Origin: Phenylobacterium sp. NIBR 498073
Lineage (GTDB): Bacteria; Pseudomonadota; Alphaproteobacteria; Caulobacterales; Caulobacteraceae
Reading direction: 5' to 3'
NCBI RefSeq assembly: GCF_027286305.1
Contig: NZ_CP114599.1
Coordinates: 1,550,001 to 1,614,000, forward strand
Length of the DNA stretch: 64,000 nt
Shown: positions 26,155-34,840 of the stretch, one piece after another
Position numbering within the stretch: the first letter of the stretch is position 1
How the letters are laid out: each line of letters starts with the position of its first letter
Notes under the pieces: model-generated
The model's database searches: none
Seen by the model: only the letters and a program-made list of their open reading frames with translations
What the model was told of the DNA's origin: nothing
Made by a program: the position numbers and the translations under genes

Positions 26155-27287
26155 CGCGCCCACATCGGGCCGCAGTCGAGCATCTCGCCGGTCTGCATCG
26201 CCTCGTCGATGGCCATGACCGTGAGGCCGGCCTCCATCGACTCGAACGGCGTCACCGGGAAGTCCTGACGCCCTTCCAGGGTCGCCAGCAGATCGCGGGC
26301 CATGGCCTGGTCGGCACCGTTGTGGCTGTCCTCGGTGCGTCCGCCGTAGTCGATGCGCTCGGGCTTGCCGCGGTCCATGGCGCGGCGGACCATCAGCTTG
26401 TTGCGCACCAGATCGGCGATCAGCGTGCCCTCGGTCCCGGCCACGTACCAGCGGCGCTCGGGCAGGGCGACGTGGCTGTTGGCGTGGAACGACAGCCGCA
26501 CGCCGTTCTCGTACTGCACCAGGGCGTTCTGGTGGTCGGTGACGTCCATGTCGGAGTGGAAGGCGTCGTTGGCGCTGGCCCAGCCGGCGTCGCGCAGGGC
26601 GTAGGCGAGCTGGCCGTCGCTGTAGGCGTAGTGGCCGGCGCGGTCGGGGGTGAAGATGTCGCGGCCGCCGAAGCTGGCGACCTTGGCCGGCCGCGAGCGG
26701 GTCAGGCGGCCGAAGATATCGAAGTCGTGGCAGACCTTGTCGAGCAGGTACGATCCGCCATAGGCCTGCTTGCGCCGCCAGTTGCGGGCCAGATAGCCGC
26801 CGTGCTCGGGCGGCAGGTGCTCGGTGGCGTCGATGGAGATCACCTGGCCGAGCTGGCCGCCGTCGACCCGCGCGATCGTCTCACGCACGATCGACATCGA
26901 GCGCATGACGAGGCCGATATAGAGCGGCGGACCGCCGCCGGCGGCCAGTCGATGGGCCAGGGCCAGGGTCTCGGACTGGGTCCGCACGATCGGCTTCTCG
27001 GCGAAGATCGGCCAGCCGGCGTCGAGGGCCAGGTTGAGGTGCTCGAAGTGCAGGTGGTTGGGCGAGCCGATCATCACCAGGTCGTAGGGGCCCTGGGCGA
27101 GCAGCGCGGCGGCGTCGGGGAGTGCCGGGCCGGGATCGATGCCGGCGGCCGCCAGGATCGGCGCGCCGACTGGGGCCGGATCGGCGTGCGCGACGACCTG
27201 CAGGCTCCAGCCGACCTCCTGCATCGCCGCCAGCACATGAGCGATGCGCTGGCCCAGTCCGATGACGCCGATACGGTAGGTTTTCAT
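26130..27287 (-). CDS. Gfo/Idh/MocA family NAD(P)-dependent oxidoreductase
   Basis: 385 aa. The Rossmann start is IGVIGLGQRIAHVL, and the family's catalytic EKP motif is in WPIFAEKPIVRT. The C-terminal alpha/beta domain follows the pattern NWRRKQAYGGSYLLDKVCHDFDI, with the Lys and His expected of the active site. Members oxidise sugars, inositols or their derivatives. The convergent PIG-L gene suggests a shared amino-sugar substrate, but opposite orientation makes this weak. The start at 27287 fits the family. Confidence 0.9.
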   Translation of the reverse strand: MKTYRIGVIGLGQRIAHVLAAMQEVGWSLQVVAHADPAPVGAPILAAAGIDPGPALPDAAALLAQGPYDLVMIGSPNHLHFEHLNLALDAGWPIFAEKPIVRTQSETLALAHRLAAGGGPPLYIGLVMRSMSIVRETIARVDGGQLGQVISIDATEHLPPEHGGYLARNWRRKQAYGGSYLLDKVCHDFDIFGRLTRSRPAKVASFGGRDIFTPDRAGHYAYSDGQLAYALRDAGWASANDAFHSDMDVTDHQNALVQYENGVRLSFHANSHVALPERRWYVAGTEGTLIADLVRNKLMVRRAMDRGKPERIDYGGRTEDSHNGADQAMARDLLATLEGRQDFPVTPFESMEAGLTVMAIDEAMQTGEMLDCGPMWARYDAARGA

Positions 27288-27340
27288 GGCCGCCTTCCAG
27301 AAAGCTGACGGCGCGAGCTTAGCGCGGACGCGGCGGCCGG

Positions 27341-27838
27341 CTAGTGGCCTTCGCCGCCGCCGAAGGCGTCCGGGTAGGCGACCAGCAGGGGACCGTCGAG
27401 CGCCCCGTCCTCAAGCGCCAGGGCCATGAAGGCCGGACTGCCGGAGTAGGGCGACTTCACCTGGGCGGCGGCCTGAGCGCTGAAGCCGAACTTCGGATAG
27501 TACTCGGGATGGCCCAGCACGATGACCGCGTGGGCGCCGAAGTCCTTGGCGGTCTCGATCGAGGCGGCGGTCAGGCGCTTGCCGACGCCGTCGCGCTGGC
27601 GGTCCGGGCGCACGGCGAGCGGTGCGAGCGCGGCGTAGAGGTTCACGCTGTCGGCCCACAGCCGGCTGTAGAGGATGTGGCCGACGACCTCGCCGTTCTC
27701 CTCCTCGACCAGTTCGAACATCACGTCGTCGGCGGCGCGCAGCCGCTCGACGAGGTCGGCCTCGTCGGCTTGCCCGAAGGCGGCGGCGACGATCTCGCGG
27801 ATGGCGGCGTGGTCGGCGGGGCGGGCGTGGCGGATCAT
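27341..27838 (-). CDS. GNAT N-acetyltransferase (YhbS-like)
   Basis: 165 aa. The protein starts directly with the GNAT fold (IRHARPADHAAIREIVAAAF). The acetyl-CoA pyrophosphate-binding loop is in PLAVRPDRQRDGVGKRLTAA (R-x-x-x-G-x-G/K). The characteristic YhbS tail is LGHPEYYPKFGFSAQAA. Substrate is unknown. There are 53 bp to the oxidoreductase upstream region and 20 bp to the AraC gene at 27859, both on the minus strand, so it may be the last gene of that transcript. Confidence 0.88.
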   Translation of the reverse strand: MIRHARPADHAAIREIVAAAFGQADEADLVERLRAADDVMFELVEEENGEVVGHILYSRLWADSVNLYAALAPLAVRPDRQRDGVGKRLTAASIETAKDFGAHAVIVLGHPEYYPKFGFSAQAAAQVKSPYSGSPAFMALALEDGALDGPLLVAYPDAFGGGEGH

Positions 27839-27858
27839 GCCGCCAGACTAGGCCGCTT

Positions 27859-28704
27859 TCACTTCAGGGGAAGGCAGATTTCAGTAAGCAACTCGGCTGG
27901 CGGCGTATTGCTAGGATTGTTCAGGTTGACCTCGAACAGCGGGGCGTCGGCGGGCTCCTCGCCGCTGGCCGTGAGCCAGGCGAACAAGGCGTCGTAGGTG
28001 CGGGGCAACTCGGCGTAGGGGCCCTTGTGCAGGGCGACGGCGTGCTTGCCGCCGGGGATGTCGTGGATCGCGACTCCATCGCTCCCGGCGATGGCCGGGC
28101 CGACGGTCAGGCCGACGAGGACGTGCCGGCCGGGGGGCGGGGCGTTGCAGTGATCCCCCTCGGGGTAGACCGCCACGCCATACGACGTCGAACCGAGCAT
28201 GCCGCGAGGTCCGGCCCAGGCGGCGAGGCGCTGGAAACTGCGGCCGATCTCGGCGTAGGGCCCGGCGTGCTCGATGGCGGCGATGCGCAGGGGCGGGAGG
28301 TCCCTGACCTCAATGGTCATGATGCGGGCTCCTTGAGACATGCGGGCGGCCAGATTCAGGCGGTGCGACTTGCGGAAAGCGTCGGGCGGCTGGCCGTAGG
28401 CGGCGGAGAACGCGCGACTGAAGGCGGCGTCAGACCCGTAGCCGGCGCGGCGGCGGACGTCGGCGACTGGAAATGCGGTGCGCGCCAGGTCGGTTGCGGC
28501 CCGGGCGAGACGCAGGCGCGTCAGAGTCTCGGCCGCCGTTTCGCCCATCGCGGCCCGGTAGACGCGGTGGAAATGATGGGGCGAGTAGCAGGCGATCTGC
28601 GCCAGCCGGGCCAAGTCAAGCGGCGCGTCCAGATTGGCCGCGATGTGGTCCGCCACCCGTTGCAGGCGGCGTCCGTAGTCGAGGCTGGTGTTGGCTCTCT
28701 GCAT
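27859..28704 (-). CDS. AraC-type regulator with GyrI-like effector-binding domain
   Basis: 281 aa. Residues ~8-105 are an AraC double helix-turn-helix (DLARLAQIACYSPHHFHRVY, then RRRAGYGSDAAFSRAFSAAY). Residues ~125-281 match the GyrI-like/SOUL small-molecule-binding domain (VRDLPPLRIAAIEHAGPYAE ... GKHAVALHKGPYAELPRTYD). This layout is that of Rob/SoxS-like multidrug-response regulators such as those near DNA-gyrase inhibitors. The ATG at 28704 gives the normal N terminus. Its target genes are unknown; the flanking GNAT is a candidate. Confidence 0.9.
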   Translation of the reverse strand: MQRANTSLDYGRRLQRVADHIAANLDAPLDLARLAQIACYSPHHFHRVYRAAMGETAAETLTRLRLARAATDLARTAFPVADVRRRAGYGSDAAFSRAFSAAYGQPPDAFRKSHRLNLAARMSQGARIMTIEVRDLPPLRIAAIEHAGPYAEIGRSFQRLAAWAGPRGMLGSTSYGVAVYPEGDHCNAPPPGRHVLVGLTVGPAIAGSDGVAIHDIPGGKHAVALHKGPYAELPRTYDALFAWLTASGEEPADAPLFEVNLNNPSNTPPAELLTEICLPLK

Positions 28705-28754
28705 GAAGAGACCATACCGCGCCGCGGTTGATCGCGATTGCGGACTATCGAGGC

Positions 28755-30488
28755 CTACTCCGCGGCCAGGGCCGTGGGCGCGGCCTGCGGGCCGCGGATC
28801 AGCTTGCCGGGCATTTCGCCGGTGGCCTCTCCGTGCTCGAAGGTGATCACCCCGTCGACGACCGTGGCGCGATAGCCGCTGGCCCGCTGGACGAGCCGGC
28901 GGCCGTCGGCCGGCAGGTCGAAAACCATCTCCGGCGCGTGGATCTGCAGCGCGTCGAAGTCGATGACGTTGAGGTCGGCCTTCATTCCCGGCGCGATGAC
29001 CCCGCGGTCGTTCAGCCCGTAGAACTGGGCCGTCTCGCGGGTCTGCATGGAGACCACCTTTTCCAGCGGCAGGCGCTGGCCGCGCGAGCGGTCCCGCACC
29101 CAGTAGGTCAGCATGTAGGTCGGGAAGCTGGCGTCGCAGATCACCCCGCAGTGCGCGCCGCCGTCCGACAGGCTGAGCACGGTGTTGGGGTCGTGCATCA
29201 TCTCGACGATGTGGTCGAAGCTGTGCTCGGCGTAGTTCAGCAGGGGCAGGTAGATGTACCCGGCGCCGTCGTTCTCCATGAGCATGTCGTAGACGGCGGC
29301 CTCGGGCGTGACGCCCTGGCGGGCGGCCTCGGCGGCGACGGAATCCTCGGCGCGCGGCTCGTAGTCGAGCCGGCCCTCGCGCTCCAGGCGGAACATGTTG
29401 CCGAAGTCCTGCAGCAGCGCGCCCATGGCCGGAGCCTGGGGCGTCACCTCGGTGATGATCGCCTCGCGGACCGTCGGATCGCGCAGGCGCTCCAGCCGCT
29501 CTGCGAAGGGCAGGGCGGCGATCGCCCGATAGGCGGTCTTGCGGATGAACGGGTGCACCGTCGACTGCCAGCCCAGCACCATGCCGGTGGGGCGACAGGC
29601 GATGCCGGCCTTGATGTTGGCGCCCTCGGCCTGGGCCTTGGCGGTCAGGGCCAGCATGTCGCGCCACTTGTTGGGCTGGAACGGCGACTGCAGCAGGCTG
29701 TAGTTGACCGGCAGGCCGGTCTCCTTGGCGAACGCAGCCATCCAGGCGAATTCGTCCTCGGGGATGGTCATGTCGGAGGCCAGCTCGAACACGCCATGGC
29801 CGGCCTCGCCGAGGGCGCGGCCGATGCCGATCATCTCGTCGGCGCCGGCGAAGGTGCCGGGGATGACCTCACCGTCCTTGGTCCGGTGCAGGGCCGTGCG
29901 CGAGGTCGAGAAGCCGACCGCGCCGGCCTGGACCGCCTCGCGGGTGATGCGGGCCATCTCGGCGATGTCCTCGGGGGTGGCCACCTCGTTACGCGCGCCG
30001 CGTTCGTCCATGACATAGGCGCGGATGGCGCTGTGCGGGGCCTGGGCGGCGACGTCGAGGACGCGCGGCTTGCGCTCGAGGCTGTCGAGATATTCGGGGA
30101 AGGTCTCCCAATCCCATTTCATGCCCTCGGCCAGGGCTGCGCCGGGGATGTCCTCGACCGCCTCCATGATGCCGATCAGCCACTCGTGGCGGTCGGGCCG
30201 GGCGGGGGCGAAGCCGACGCCGCAGTTGCCCATGACCACCGTGGTGACCCCGTGCCAGCAGGAGGGGCTGAGGTAGGGATCCCAGGTCACCTGGCCGTCG
30301 TAGTGAGTGTGGATGTCGACCCAGCCCGGAGTGACCAACAGCCCGTCTGCGTCGATCTCGCGGCGGCCCTTCTCTGGAACAGCGCCGACCTTGTCGATGA
30401 CGCCGCCGGACACCGCGACATTGGCCTGACGGGGCGGAGAACCCGTACCGTCGACCACCAGACCACGCCGAATGACCAGATCGTACAT
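28755..30488 (-). CDS. N-acyl-D-amino-acid deacylase family amidohydrolase
   Basis: 577 aa. It is a metal-dependent amidohydrolase of the D-aminoacylase type (Amidohydrolase_3). The metal site starts with GWVDIHTHYDGQ, followed by the bridging-Cys motif MGNCGVGFAP, and later LSDGGAHCGVICDAS with the catalytic Asp. The N- and C-terminal strands form the small beta-sandwich domain typical of the superfamily (LVIRRGLVVDGTG, ATVVDGVITFEHG). Predicted to release D-amino acids or similar from N-acyl conjugates. Upstream is a 145-bp gap without a gene. Confidence 0.9.
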   Translation of the reverse strand: MYDLVIRRGLVVDGTGSPPRQANVAVSGGVIDKVGAVPEKGRREIDADGLLVTPGWVDIHTHYDGQVTWDPYLSPSCWHGVTTVVMGNCGVGFAPARPDRHEWLIGIMEAVEDIPGAALAEGMKWDWETFPEYLDSLERKPRVLDVAAQAPHSAIRAYVMDERGARNEVATPEDIAEMARITREAVQAGAVGFSTSRTALHRTKDGEVIPGTFAGADEMIGIGRALGEAGHGVFELASDMTIPEDEFAWMAAFAKETGLPVNYSLLQSPFQPNKWRDMLALTAKAQAEGANIKAGIACRPTGMVLGWQSTVHPFIRKTAYRAIAALPFAERLERLRDPTVREAIITEVTPQAPAMGALLQDFGNMFRLEREGRLDYEPRAEDSVAAEAARQGVTPEAAVYDMLMENDGAGYIYLPLLNYAEHSFDHIVEMMHDPNTVLSLSDGGAHCGVICDASFPTYMLTYWVRDRSRGQRLPLEKVVSMQTRETAQFYGLNDRGVIAPGMKADLNVIDFDALQIHAPEMVFDLPADGRRLVQRASGYRATVVDGVITFEHGEATGEMPGKLIRGPQAAPTALAAE

Positions 30489-30633
30489 GGCTTCCTCCCA
30501 GGAAATTTTTGGAAGGCTAGGTACGGTGACGCAACGTCATTCAAGAGGGCGCGGCGGGCGCTGTGGGACGGTCTGCTGAACCCACGTCCTCCGGGCGCGT
30601 TCCACAAGACCAGCGCAACTCGAGAGGGGCGAC

Positions 30634-31143
30634 ATGTCCATCAACAACCGCCGCGAACTCAGCCTGCTCAACCACGACGAAGGCGAACTGATCCGGGCCT
30701 CGCACCATCCGGCCATCGCCCAGCTCGACGCCAAGGATCTGGCCGAGACGCGCAAGCGTCTGCGGGCGATGCGCGATAAGGAGCGCACCCTGGCCCGGCA
30801 GAAGGTCCGCGAGGTCCGCGGCAAGGGCGAGCCGCGCGGCGGCGGCACGGCTGAGCATCTGCAGGAGCGCAAGCAGGTGTTCGCCAGCGCCCTGCGGCGG
30901 GTGAACAAGCAGGCGCACCGGATGGAGGTCGAAGAGGCGCGGGCCGCGCATGTCGAGGCCGCGAAGAAGGCCCTGGCGATGCGCCGGGCGGCCGGCGCAT
31001 CGTCGCGTCCGGCCCCAGGCAAGACCGCCAGCGCCGGGATGAACCCGGTCGCGAACCAGAAGACCGCCTCCAAGGTCGCCCCGGCCAAGGTCGGCAGCGT
31101 CTCGCAGGCGACCAAGAACGCCCAAGCCAAGCGGGATAACTGA
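30634..31143 (+). CDS. Conserved hypothetical basic coiled-coil protein
   Basis: 169 aa, unusually rich in Lys, Arg, Ala and Gln. The first ~105 residues look like a helical coiled coil (LDAKDLAETRKRLRAMRDKE, QERKQVFASALRRVNKQAHR). The last ~60 residues are a Lys/Ala/Pro/Ser-rich tail that should be disordered. It has no signal peptide. The composition would fit a nucleoid- or RNA-associated protein, but no domain is recognised. GAGAGGGG precedes the ATG at good spacing. It is followed by an intergenic palindromic repeat. Confidence 0.82.
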   Translation: MSINNRRELSLLNHDEGELIRASHHPAIAQLDAKDLAETRKRLRAMRDKERTLARQKVREVRGKGEPRGGGTAEHLQERKQVFASALRRVNKQAHRMEVEEARAAHVEAAKKALAMRRAAGASSRPAPGKTASAGMNPVANQKTASKVAPAKVGSVSQATKNAQAKRDN

Positions 31144-31152
31144 ATTGCCGCG

Positions 31153-31266
31153 AATTGCTCCCCCTACGGGGGAGCTGTCGGCCGAATGGCCGGCTGAGGG
31201 GGATTGCTGAGTCAGCGAGCCCCCTCCGTTGCGCTGCGCGCGCCACCTCCCCCAGGGGAGGAATTA
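31153..31266. repeat. Intergenic palindromic repeat element
   Basis: The element begins AATTGCTCCCCCT and ends with a near-inverted copy, reading GGGGAGGAATT on the plus strand. Inside it has further G/C-rich arms (CTACGGGGGAG, GGCCGAATGGCCGGC, GAGGGGG, CCCCCTCC). The layout is that of dispersed intergenic repeats (REP/MITE-like) seen across Alphaproteobacteria. It fills almost the whole gap between two convergent genes and may also terminate both. Confidence 0.75.
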
Positions 31267-31273
31267 GGTTGCG

Positions 31274-32572
31274 TCAGTCGCCGGCGACCCAGCTGACGTC
31301 GGCGCCGAGGGCGTTGAGGTTCTCGACGAACTTCGGGTGGGCGCGCTGGATCGGCGAGGCGTTGAGGATGGTGCTCTCGCCCTCGATGCTGGCGGCCAGC
31401 ATGAAGAGGGCGATGGCGACGCGGATGATGTAGGGGCTCTCGACCGTCGCCGGGGTCAGCGGCTTGCCGCCCCAGGTGATCAGGCGGTGCGGGTCGCAGA
31501 GCAGGGCGTGGGCGCCGAACTTGCCGAGCTCCGAGTGCCAGCCGAGCGCGCCGTCATAGACCTTGTTCCAGAACATCACCTGGCCTTCGGCGCGCACGCC
31601 GAGCGCGACGAAGATCGGCAGCAGGTCGGCCGGGACATAGGGCCAGGGCGCGGCCTCGACCTTGGTCAGGATGTTCGACGTGAAGGGCTCGCGCACCTTC
31701 AGCTTGCCGTCGACGCGGGCGCGGCTGAAGCCGTTCTCGTGGGTCACCTCGACGCCGAACTTGGCGAAGGTGCGGTCCAGCAGCGGGAACTGTTCGACCG
31801 AGCCGTTCTGGACGGCGATCTCGCCGCCGGTGATCGCGCCCATGGCCAGAAAGGTGGCGACCTCGTGGAAGTCGTCGGCGAAGGTGAACTCGACCCCGCC
31901 CAGGCTGTCTACGCCCGAGACGGTCAGGCGCGAGCCGCCGACGCCCTGGATGCGCGCGCCCATGCCGGCCAGGAACTCGCAGAACTCCTGGACGTGCGGC
32001 TCGCAGGCGGCGTTGGTCAGGCGCGAGAGGCCCTTGGCGGTAGCCGCGCAGAGCACGAAGTTCTCGGTGGTGGTCACCGAGGCGTAGTCGAGCCAGTGCT
32101 GGGTGGCGGTGAAGCCCTTGTCGGCGTTGATCACCGTCGCGCCGGGTTCGCTGGTGACCTCGGCCCCGAAGGCGCGGAACACCTCGATGTGCGGGTCGAT
32201 CTCACGCGAGCCGAGGGTGCAGCCGGTGACGTCCTCTTCCAGGCTGGCGCGGCCGAAGCGGTGCAGCAGGGCCGGGATCAGCATGATCGACGAACGCATG
32301 CCCAGCGGCAGGTGCGCCGACTTCGGGTCCAGGTCGCGGCCGTGGTGCAGCCGCAGCGTGCCGGTGGCGTAGTCCATCTCGACCGACGAGCCGAGCTTTC
32401 CGAAGAAATCCAGCAGCTTGCGGACGTCGGTGATGTCCGGCACCCGGTGCAGGATGATCGGCTCGTCGCTGAGCAGGGTGGCGCAGAGCACCGGCAGGAC
32501 GGCGTTCTTGTTGGCGGACGGCGTAATGGTTCCACGCAAGGCGCGGCCGCCTCGCACGATCAGGTTCGTCAT
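31274..32572 (-). CDS. murA: UDP-N-acetylglucosamine 1-carboxyvinyltransferase-like protein (divergent MurA)
   Basis: 432 aa, of EPSP-synthase fold. MurA transfers enolpyruvate from PEP to UDP-GlcNAc in the first step of peptidoglycan synthesis. Lys-Asn of the substrate site is retained in TPSANKNAVLP. The PEP-adduct cysteine is present in TGCTLGSREIDPH, where classical MurA has a GGCAIGxRPVDLH-type motif. The catalytic Asp is in YVPADLLPIF and an Arg in VESPYIIRVA. The C-terminal third departs from classical MurA, which has a DLRASAALV-type motif there. This could be a second, specialised paralog rather than the essential enzyme. Confidence 0.82.
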   Translation of the reverse strand: MTNLIVRGGRALRGTITPSANKNAVLPVLCATLLSDEPIILHRVPDITDVRKLLDFFGKLGSSVEMDYATGTLRLHHGRDLDPKSAHLPLGMRSSIMLIPALLHRFGRASLEEDVTGCTLGSREIDPHIEVFRAFGAEVTSEPGATVINADKGFTATQHWLDYASVTTTENFVLCAATAKGLSRLTNAACEPHVQEFCEFLAGMGARIQGVGGSRLTVSGVDSLGGVEFTFADDFHEVATFLAMGAITGGEIAVQNGSVEQFPLLDRTFAKFGVEVTHENGFSRARVDGKLKVREPFTSNILTKVEAAPWPYVPADLLPIFVALGVRAEGQVMFWNKVYDGALGWHSELGKFGAHALLCDPHRLITWGGKPLTPATVESPYIIRVAIALFMLAASIEGESTILNASPIQRAHPKFVENLNALGADVSWVAGD

Positions 32573-32652
32573 GGCGGCGCGTGGCCTCGTCTTTCGGGAT
32601 GGGGCGGCCGGCGGCCGCCCGCTAAGTTGAACTCGTGGGCGCTGTCAGAATG

Positions 32653-33660
32653 TCACCAGGCGCCGATGCGCTGGGCCTCGTTATGGCTGATCGGGTGCTT
32701 GGCCTTCTCGTGATCCTCTTCGGCCAGCAGTCTTACCGCTTCCAGCGCCGCCATGCAGCCCATGCCGGCGGCGGTGACGGCCTGGCGGTAGACGTCGTCG
32801 GTGACGTCGCCCGCGGCGTAGACGCCCTTGATCGCGGTCGCGGCGCTGCCGGGGACGACCTTCAGATAGCCCGAGCCGTCCATCTCCAGTTGGCCCTTGA
32901 AGAGTTCGGAAGCCGGGGCGTGGCCGATGGCGATGAAGACGCCGTCGGCGGGGATTTCGCGGACGTCGCCGGTGTTCACGTCCTTCAGCTTGACGCCGGT
33001 GACGCCGAGCGGCTCGGAAGTGCCGACCACCTCGTCGATGGCGACGTTCCAGATCACCTCGATCTTCGGGTGGGCGAACAGGCGCTCCTGCAGGATCTTC
33101 TCGGCGCGGAACTCGTCGCGGCGGTGCACGACGGTGACCTTGGAGGCGAAGTTGGTCAGGAACAGCGCTTCCTCGACGGCGGTGTTGCCGCCGCCGACCA
33201 CCACGACCTCCTTGCCGCGATAGAAGAAGCCGTCGCAGGTGGCGCAGGCCGAGACGCCGAACCCCTGGAACTTCTGCTCGGTCTCCAGGCCCAGCCACTT
33301 GGCCTGGGCGCCGGTGGCGATGATCAGGGTCTCGGCCAGCCAGACCTCGCCGGAGTCGCATTCCAGGCGGAACGGGCGTTGGCTGAGGTCGGCCTTGACG
33401 ACGATGTCGTTGATGATCTCGGTGCCGACATGGGCCGCCTGGGCCTGCATCTGCTCCATCAGCCACGGGCCCTGGATGACGTCGGCGAAGCCCGGATAGT
33501 TCTCGACGTCGGTCGTGATCGTCAGCTGGCCGCCGGGCTGGATGCCGGCGATCAGCACCGGTTTGAGCAGGGCGCGCGCGGCGTAGATGGCGGCGGTGTA
33601 GCCGGCCGGGCCGGAGCCCAGGACGAGGCAGCGGGTGGTGCGAGGAGCATTCTGCGACAT
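32653..33660 (-). CDS. trxB: Thioredoxin-disulfide reductase TrxB
   Basis: 335 aa. It reduces thioredoxin with NADPH through FAD and a redox disulfide. The FAD fold is LVLGSGPAGYTAAIYAARA. The active-site CATC is in SACATCDGFFY, the NADPH fold is VVVGGGNTAVEEALFL and the second FAD motif is GVYAAGDVTDD. All features of a functional low-molecular-weight TrxB are present. It stands alone; the neighbours on both sides are unrelated cell-wall and sugar genes. Confidence 0.97.
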   Translation of the reverse strand: MSQNAPRTTRCLVLGSGPAGYTAAIYAARALLKPVLIAGIQPGGQLTITTDVENYPGFADVIQGPWLMEQMQAQAAHVGTEIINDIVVKADLSQRPFRLECDSGEVWLAETLIIATGAQAKWLGLETEQKFQGFGVSACATCDGFFYRGKEVVVVGGGNTAVEEALFLTNFASKVTVVHRRDEFRAEKILQERLFAHPKIEVIWNVAIDEVVGTSEPLGVTGVKLKDVNTGDVREIPADGVFIAIGHAPASELFKGQLEMDGSGYLKVVPGSAATAIKGVYAAGDVTDDVYRQAVTAAGMGCMAALEAVRLLAEEDHEKAKHPISHNEAQRIGAW

Positions 33661-33736
33661 GGCGTCTATGTAGGGGAGATTCTGAGCCGTTGCGACAGGC
33701 GCCGGGCGCGGTCGGTCAGCGCACGGCTGCGCGGCC

Positions 33737-34792
33737 TCAGACGCCGGGATCGCGGGCGGCCAGCCGCGGGGCGGAGATCACTTCCAGCAGAGCTTCGGCG
33801 GCGCGCTCGGCGCCCCGGCCGTCGCAGAGCTCCAGGCTGGCGGCGGTCAGGCGCGTGCGGGTGGCGGTGTCGTTGAGCAGCCGTACGGCGGCCCGGTCGA
33901 ACGCGGCGGCGAAATCCGGATCAGCGGCGTCGACCACCAGGGCCGCGTCACGGTCGGCCAGGGCGCGGGCGGCCGGGCGCTGGTTCTCGGCCAGCACCAG
34001 CAGCACGGAAGGCAGGCCCAGGGTGCAGCGCTCCCAGGTGGTCGATCCGCCGGCCCCGAAGGCGACGTCGGCCTCCAGCGTCAGGCGAGCCATGTCCTGG
34101 GCGTCGATGTGCAGCATGACGCGCGGATCGTGAGCGGCGACGCGGGTGAGGCCGGGCAGGCTGGGCGCCTCGGAGCCGAGCACCACGTCGAAGGCGAGGT
34201 GGCCGTTGCGCTGGCGCAAGCGGTCGAGCACCCGCGAGGTGACGCCGCCGACGTCGGTGAGGCCCAGGGCGACCAGCACCCGCTGCACAGGCCCGCCGCG
34301 GCGAGCGATCGCGGCCTCGCGCAGGGCGGCGAACTCCGGCCGCAGCGGCGCATAGCGCGGACCGAGCAGAAGGCGCGCGCCGCCAGCGAGGTCGGCGTAG
34401 TCTTCCTCTGTGCGGGCCGGGCCGGAATCGAGCACCACGTCGGCGGCCAGCGGCCGGTCGGCGAGGTCGTCGATGACCAGGGTCGGGCGGCCTTGGGCGA
34501 TGAACTGGTGATCGGCGCGGCCCAAGCCGTAGTGGTCGAACACCACGGCGTCGAAGGCCAGGCCGGCGACTGCGGCGGGCAGGTCCGCGGCGGCGACCGA
34601 GGCCACCGCCTCACGGCTCATGTCTGGTGCGAAGGCGTCGAGGATGCCGGCGACGACCGGCGGGGCCAGGAACACGCACTCCGCGCCGTGCTCGCCCAGC
34701 GCCCTGGCCAGGCTGAGTGAGCGCATCACATGCCCGCCGCCGACCGCCGGGCCGGCGTTGGCGATGAAGAGGATGCGTGGTCGCAGAATCAT
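33737..34792 (-). CDS. pseG: UDP-2,4-diacetamido-2,4,6-trideoxy-beta-L-altropyranose hydrolase PseG
   Basis: 351 aa. PseG releases the free 6-deoxy-AltdiNAc sugar from UDP in pseudaminic acid synthesis; in Caulobacter-type bacteria this sugar glycosylates flagellin. The N-terminal UDP-sugar loop RILFIANAGPAVGGGHVMRS has the catalytic His of the G-G-G-H-x-x-R family motif. The MurG/GT-B-like C-terminal half has VAFGAGGSTTWERCTLGLPS. No other pse genes are in the window. It is the last of a minus-strand row greA-ELM1-GNAT-pseG. Confidence 0.88.
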   Translation of the reverse strand: MILRPRILFIANAGPAVGGGHVMRSLSLARALGEHGAECVFLAPPVVAGILDAFAPDMSREAVASVAAADLPAAVAGLAFDAVVFDHYGLGRADHQFIAQGRPTLVIDDLADRPLAADVVLDSGPARTEEDYADLAGGARLLLGPRYAPLRPEFAALREAAIARRGGPVQRVLVALGLTDVGGVTSRVLDRLRQRNGHLAFDVVLGSEAPSLPGLTRVAAHDPRVMLHIDAQDMARLTLEADVAFGAGGSTTWERCTLGLPSVLLVLAENQRPAARALADRDAALVVDAADPDFAAAFDRAAVRLLNDTATRTRLTAASLELCDGRGAERAAEALLEVISAPRLAARDPGV

Positions 34793-34840
34793 CTTGCAAC
34801 CATGGGACGCCGAAAGCTGCGGCTTGGAAAGGGGCGGAGC

